A DNA stretch of 64,000 bases from Bacteroidota bacterium (lineage in GTDB: Bacteria; Bacteroidota; Bacteroidia; Cytophagales; Spirosomataceae): assembly GCA_020161355.1 (NCBI GenBank), contig JAIUOF010000008.1:62001-126000 (forward strand), in the 5' to 3' direction. Of the stretch, positions 61,134 to 64,000 are shown piece by piece (position 1 is the stretch's first letter; the number at the start of each line of letters is the position of its first letter). A program made the translations under genes and the position numbers. The notes below the pieces were generated by a model, which was not told the DNA's origin, searched no databases, and was given only the letters and a program-made list of their open reading frames with translations.

Positions 61134-61186
61134 GGGCTCTCCCTGCTACCGCACGATTGCATCGTGAGGCTTGGTGAAACGCTAAA

Positions 61187-61438
61187 CCCGCTCTTCGGGA
61201 TGTTCCGCATGACACTCCCAAAGCTAGTTAAGAAGGATTTTTTATCATCAGCTCTGGGACTCTGAACACCCGGACTATCTTTCCTGCAGTTTCAAATTTG
61301 AAATATCCCAAAACCACAAAAAAACCAACCAAAATCACCAAATCATCACCGATTGTATTTATCTTGGATTTTAAAATTTTCTGTCGTAAAGTGGCAACCG
61401 AAGAGTCTCTTTTTGAAATTATGCTGGGTCGAAAATCC
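61187..61438 (+). repeat. Structured repeat element, copy R4
   Basis: Full-length copy. Its left two thirds are unlike R1 in detail, while everything right of 61367 is identical to R1. It therefore looks like a junction copy produced when the 1579-bp segment was duplicated. Confidence 0.8.
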
Positions 61439-61631
61439 AATAATTGATTTAATAAAATAAAACAGTATTTTTGAAATTGATGAGTGGTAAAATGCTTATT
61501 ATTTAACTTCGGTCTAAGGCCGAAATACACCAGTACTAAGGCAAGAGCATTCGCACTGCGGGGTAATAAAATGAGAACCAAATTTGGTGGAGAAGTGATT
61601 GATAATAAAAAACTTAAAAACCCACCTAATA

Positions 61632-62174
61632 ATGATTAAGATGAGAACACATTTTTATTTATTATTGATATTTATCATATTAGCTTGTCAAGTAAAAGAT
61701 AAAGAATGTAAGGAGTCTGAAAAATTCTTGATTGAGTTTAGTAAAGGGGTTTCTGAACAGCTACCTCCTCCAAATTCAAACCTTTTTATGTTTTTCAAAT
61801 TAGATGATAACAGGATAATGAAAATAAACAATATCAGTTTATATGATGTGTACAAAAGAGAATATAAAGATAGATTTAAGTTTAATGATTTTTTATGCTC
61901 CTTATTTAATGAAAAAATATACTTAAAAAAAAATCTTTTGGAACAAAGTAGTAAAAGCTATGTAATTATAAAACCTGATAGAAATATTGATTTATTAAAA
62001 TCAAAAGAATTAATAGAAAAATATTGTGAAAAATCAGATAATTACCTTAGATTAAAAAATCAATTTAATAATGATGAAGAAATAACAATATTGTATACTT
62101 TTTTTAGAAATAAGAAGTATATAAGTTTTGATGACTATCAAGGATATTACATTATAAAAGACAGTTTAAGATAA
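61632..62174 (+). CDS. Small lipoprotein, second copy of array ORF 1
   Basis: Protein identical to the ORF 1 product at 59123, with the same lipobox and the same upstream hairpin. Copy within the long direct repeat. Confidence 0.65.
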   Translation: MIKMRTHFYLLLIFIILACQVKDKECKESEKFLIEFSKGVSEQLPPPNSNLFMFFKLDDNRIMKINNISLYDVYKREYKDRFKFNDFLCSLFNEKIYLKKNLLEQSSKSYVIIKPDRNIDLLKSKELIEKYCEKSDNYLRLKNQFNNDEEITILYTFFRNKKYISFDDYQGYYIIKDSLR

Positions 62175-62249
62175 TATAACGTAGCTTGCTTTTCAAATTT
62201 TAAGCCTTTTACCTGCCATTTATTTTTTAATTGATTTTTCTTAGTTGGT

Positions 62250-62497
62250 CCCGCTCTGCGGGATGTTCCACAGGACAATACCGAAACTAGATAAGAAGTT
62301 TTTTTTATCCTCAGTTCTGGGACTCTGAACATATAGATTATGTTTCCAGCAGTTTCAAATTTGAAATATTCCAAAATCACAAAAAACCAATCAATATCTC
62401 CAAATCATCGCCGATTGTATTTATCTTACGTTTTAAAATATTCTGCCGCATAGTGGCAACCGCGGAGTCCTTTTTGGAGACTCTGCGGGGACGAAAG
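62250..62497 (+). repeat. Structured repeat element, copy R5 (identical to R2)
   Basis: Part of the long duplication. The terminal hairpin lies at 62460-62488. Confidence 0.8.
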
Positions 62498-62537
62498 TAC
62501 AGGAAAATCGATTACAGAAAATTTATTTGATTAAATC

Positions 62538-62924
62538 ATGTATAATTTTGTTTATTATTTCTTCTATCGATATTTTAGGGACAAAGGCAATGATACATAT
62601 AAATTCATGGCATCATCTTCTGTTTTCTTAACAGTTCTATTTCATTTTATTACAATATTAAGAATTATTGAAATATCTTTCAAAGTGGTACTTCCTAGGT
62701 ATGTATTCTATAAGGACTACCTAAACAATAAAATGGCTTATTTTCCTGTAGTATTTATTTTAATATTTGTTTTCTATTTTTTTTATAATAAAAAAAGGGT
62801 TGACCATATAGTGAACACCTATCCCAAAGATTTCGACATTTATTCTGTTAAATCGATAGTTAAAATTTTACTAATATGCCTGCTCCCATTACTACTTGTA
62901 CCATATTTAATAAATTATAGATAG
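62538..62924 (+). CDS. Small membrane protein, second copy of array ORF 2
   Basis: Protein identical to the product of the gene at 60029. The long duplication ends 21 bp after its stop. Confidence 0.6.
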   Translation: MYNFVYYFFYRYFRDKGNDTYKFMASSSVFLTVLFHFITILRIIEISFKVVLPRYVFYKDYLNNKMAYFPVVFILIFVFYFFYNKKRVDHIVNTYPKDFDIYSVKSIVKILLICLLPLLLVPYLINYR

Positions 62925-62942
62925 GAAGGATTAGGTAAAACT

Positions 62943-62985
62943 CCCGCTTTACGAAGCTTGTAGCTTCGTTGGGGAGTAAAGCGGG
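62943..62985. repeat. Nested hairpin next to the end of the duplication
   Basis: Outer stem CCCGCTTTAC / GTAAAGCGGG (62943-62952, 62976-62985) encloses an inner hairpin ACGAAGC / GCTTCGT (62951-62957, 62963-62969). Strong cruciform potential. It begins at the last bases of the direct repeat. Confidence 0.75.
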
Positions 62986-62989
62986 TTTC

Positions 62990-63066
62990 ACTCAGCTCTG
63001 CGAAGGCTATTTCTGCTATTAGGGATGTTCCGCAGGACAATCCCAAAGCTAGATAAGTAGGTAAAA
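62990..63066 (+). repeat. Partial repeat element, copy R6
   Basis: Carries only the left module of the family (GGGATGTTCCGCAGGACAAT and CCCAAAGCTAGATAAG). It marks the right border of the array before the oxidoreductase gene. Confidence 0.65.
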
Positions 63067-63082
63067 CCCCACCATACTTCTA

Positions 63083-64000
63083 TTATGAAACAATTCTCTC
63101 CCGCCTTCCACTGGCTGCAGCCTTGTATATGGCATCAATCACACGCATATCTTTTAGGCCTTCGTGGCCGGTAATATGTAAAGGCAATGGTTTTTCGTTC
63201 AGAATATATTTTGCCAGTTCGTCCATTTGGGTTTGTTGTTGGTTAATTTCCGGGAAATTAAATTCTCCTGCCGGGGAGCGACCCTTGAAAGGTCCGTAGC
63301 TTATGGCAGGGCTCAGCTCAAAATTACCATTATCAGCCGATGCAAATAGCCGGTCAATGCCGGAATTGTAGGTGGAGGAAGAGGTCGCCACCGTACCTGA
63401 TGCAAAATGCAGCTGCCAGGTGATGGACTCTTCTACTTCTTTGAAATTGGGATTGGTAACCGGGCCAAACTGTGCGGTAACACTTTCCGGTTCTTCACCT
63501 GTGATATATCGGGCTGCCTGCACACAATACACACCCAGGTTTTGCAAAGGCCCACCACCCGAAAGGGCTTTTTTGTAATGCCAATCATTGGGGTCGGGGT
63601 TTACTTTGTAACCCAGTGACGCCTCTACAAGGTTTACTTTTCCATAGATTTTGTTTTGGCCCAGCCGCATCATTTCCATATTGTAGGGCTCAAAGTGCAG
63701 GCGGTATCCCACTGCCAGCTGTACTTTGTTTTTTTCACAGGCAGCTATGATTTCCAGACATTCTTTGGCCGAAATACCCATAGGTTTTTCCACGATTACA
63801 TGCTTTTTGGCATTTGCAGCTCTGATGGCAAACTCTTTATGAAGTGCATTGGGCAGGATAATATACACTGCATCTATATCCGGATTCAGGGCTATTTCGT
63901 CAAAATTCTGATAGTCATAAATATTATTTGAAGGAACACCATATTTTTTGCCCCAAATCTCTTTTTTTGAAGGTGTTCCGGTTACCAAACCCGCCACCGT
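63083..64000 (-). CDS. Gfo/Idh/MocA-family oxidoreductase (5' end outside window)
   Basis: At least 305 residues; the frame is open to the right edge. The GTG at 63997 is probably internal, because the nucleotide-binding GxGxxG motif of the family is missing and should lie upstream. Visible are 'NPDIDAVYIILPNALHKEFAIRAANAKKHVIVEKPMGISAKEC', with the catalytic-site EKP, 'VGYRLHFEPYNMEMMRL', and 'GGGPLQNLGVYCVQAARYITGEEP'. It resembles glucose-fructose-oxidoreductase-like sugar dehydrogenases. The substrate is unknown. Confidence 0.9.
   Translation of the reverse strand, partial: TVAGLVTGTPSKKEIWGKKYGVPSNNIYDYQNFDEIALNPDIDAVYIILPNALHKEFAIRAANAKKHVIVEKPMGISAKECLEIIAACEKNKVQLAVGYRLHFEPYNMEMMRLGQNKIYGKVNLVEASLGYKVNPDPNDWHYKKALSGGGPLQNLGVYCVQAARYITGEEPESVTAQFGPVTNPNFKEVEESITWQLHFASGTVATSSSTYNSGIDRLFASADNGNFELSPAISYGPFKGRSPAGEFNFPEINQQQTQMDELAKYILNEKPLPLHITGHEGLKDMRVIDAIYKAAASGRRERIVS

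Larger units (their letters stand above)
61367..62945 (+). repeat. 1579-bp direct repeat, copy 2
   Basis: Second copy of 58858-60436, without visible change. The two copies are separated by 930 bp holding R3, ORF 3 and the left part of R4. Confidence 0.93.

Noticed and set aside
58733..63066. Integron attC array or CRISPR array
   Set aside because: Repeats are about 250 bp, spacers hold whole genes, and no RYYYAAC/GTTRRRY core pair or integrase gene was found. CRISPR repeats are far shorter and regularly spaced.
63997..64000. GTG at 63997 as true start of the last gene
   Set aside because: The family needs an N-terminal Rossmann GxGxxG region that is absent; the gene continues past the window edge.

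Overview
The window looks like a chromosomal segment of a low-G+C member of the Bacteroidota, most likely Cytophagales. The signs are near-exact Bacteroidota promoters (TTTG, 19-21 nt, TAnnTTTG), sparse Shine-Dalgarno sites, a PorT-like type IX secretion protein beside ubiE/menG, bacillithiol synthesis (bshC), menaquinone-linked enzymes, and several families typical of the phylum (DUF5606, DUF2795, DUF4260, DUF4153, DUF3995). The genus cannot be fixed from the sequence alone.

Layout. 1-4.6 kb: the end of a lipocalin-like lipoprotein, an AraC regulator, an acyl-CoA dehydrogenase and a DnaQ/ExoX-like exonuclease. 4.6-9.8 kb: nuoKLMN, the end of complex I without nuoA-J. 10-12 kb: a small heptad-repeat lipoprotein, a catalytically dead M16 homologue and ruvX. 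12.1-16.9 kb (minus strand): DUF5606 protein, thiN, nrdA and an SDR. The nrdA leader holds DnaA boxes and an attenuator-like hairpin. 17-24.4 kb: mlaE-mlaF followed by a secreted protein with a class II terpene-cyclase DxDD motif, a stand-alone E2 acyltransferase domain, bshC, mnmD and a sugar porter. 24.5-26.2 kb: a small accessory block (DUF2975, XRE regulator, two phased palindromes, Fic protein). 26.2-37.2 kb: a GH13-like enzyme, an HExxH/MORN fusion, mazG, a redoxin, a quinone oxidoreductase, DUF4153, GH29 fucosidase, a CE1-like esterase, a META-like lipoprotein and a nuclease.

37.3-45.3 kb is an eight-gene TetR-led operon (TetR, DUF3995, quinone reductase, DUF4260, thioesterase, TolC, membrane-fusion protein, RND pump). 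A palindromic operator sits inside its promoter. 45.3-51.1 kb: a phosphate-porin-like protein, an AlbA_2 protein, a DUF2795 protein, cutC, porT, ubiE/menG and pyrD. 51.4-57.9 kb is a second TetR-OMF-MFP-RND efflux operon, followed by a lone exbD.

58.7-63.07 kb is the most unusual part. It is an A+T-rich array in which short exported or membrane ORFs without recognisable families alternate with five and a bit copies of a roughly 250-bp structured non-coding repeat. A 1579-bp stretch covering two ORFs is present twice with no visible difference, and its ends lie in or beside the repeats. The arrangement resembles a cassette array, but no integrase or transposase is visible. The window ends inside a Gfo/Idh/MocA oxidoreductase. 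No tRNA, rRNA, CRISPR array or transposase gene was recognised.
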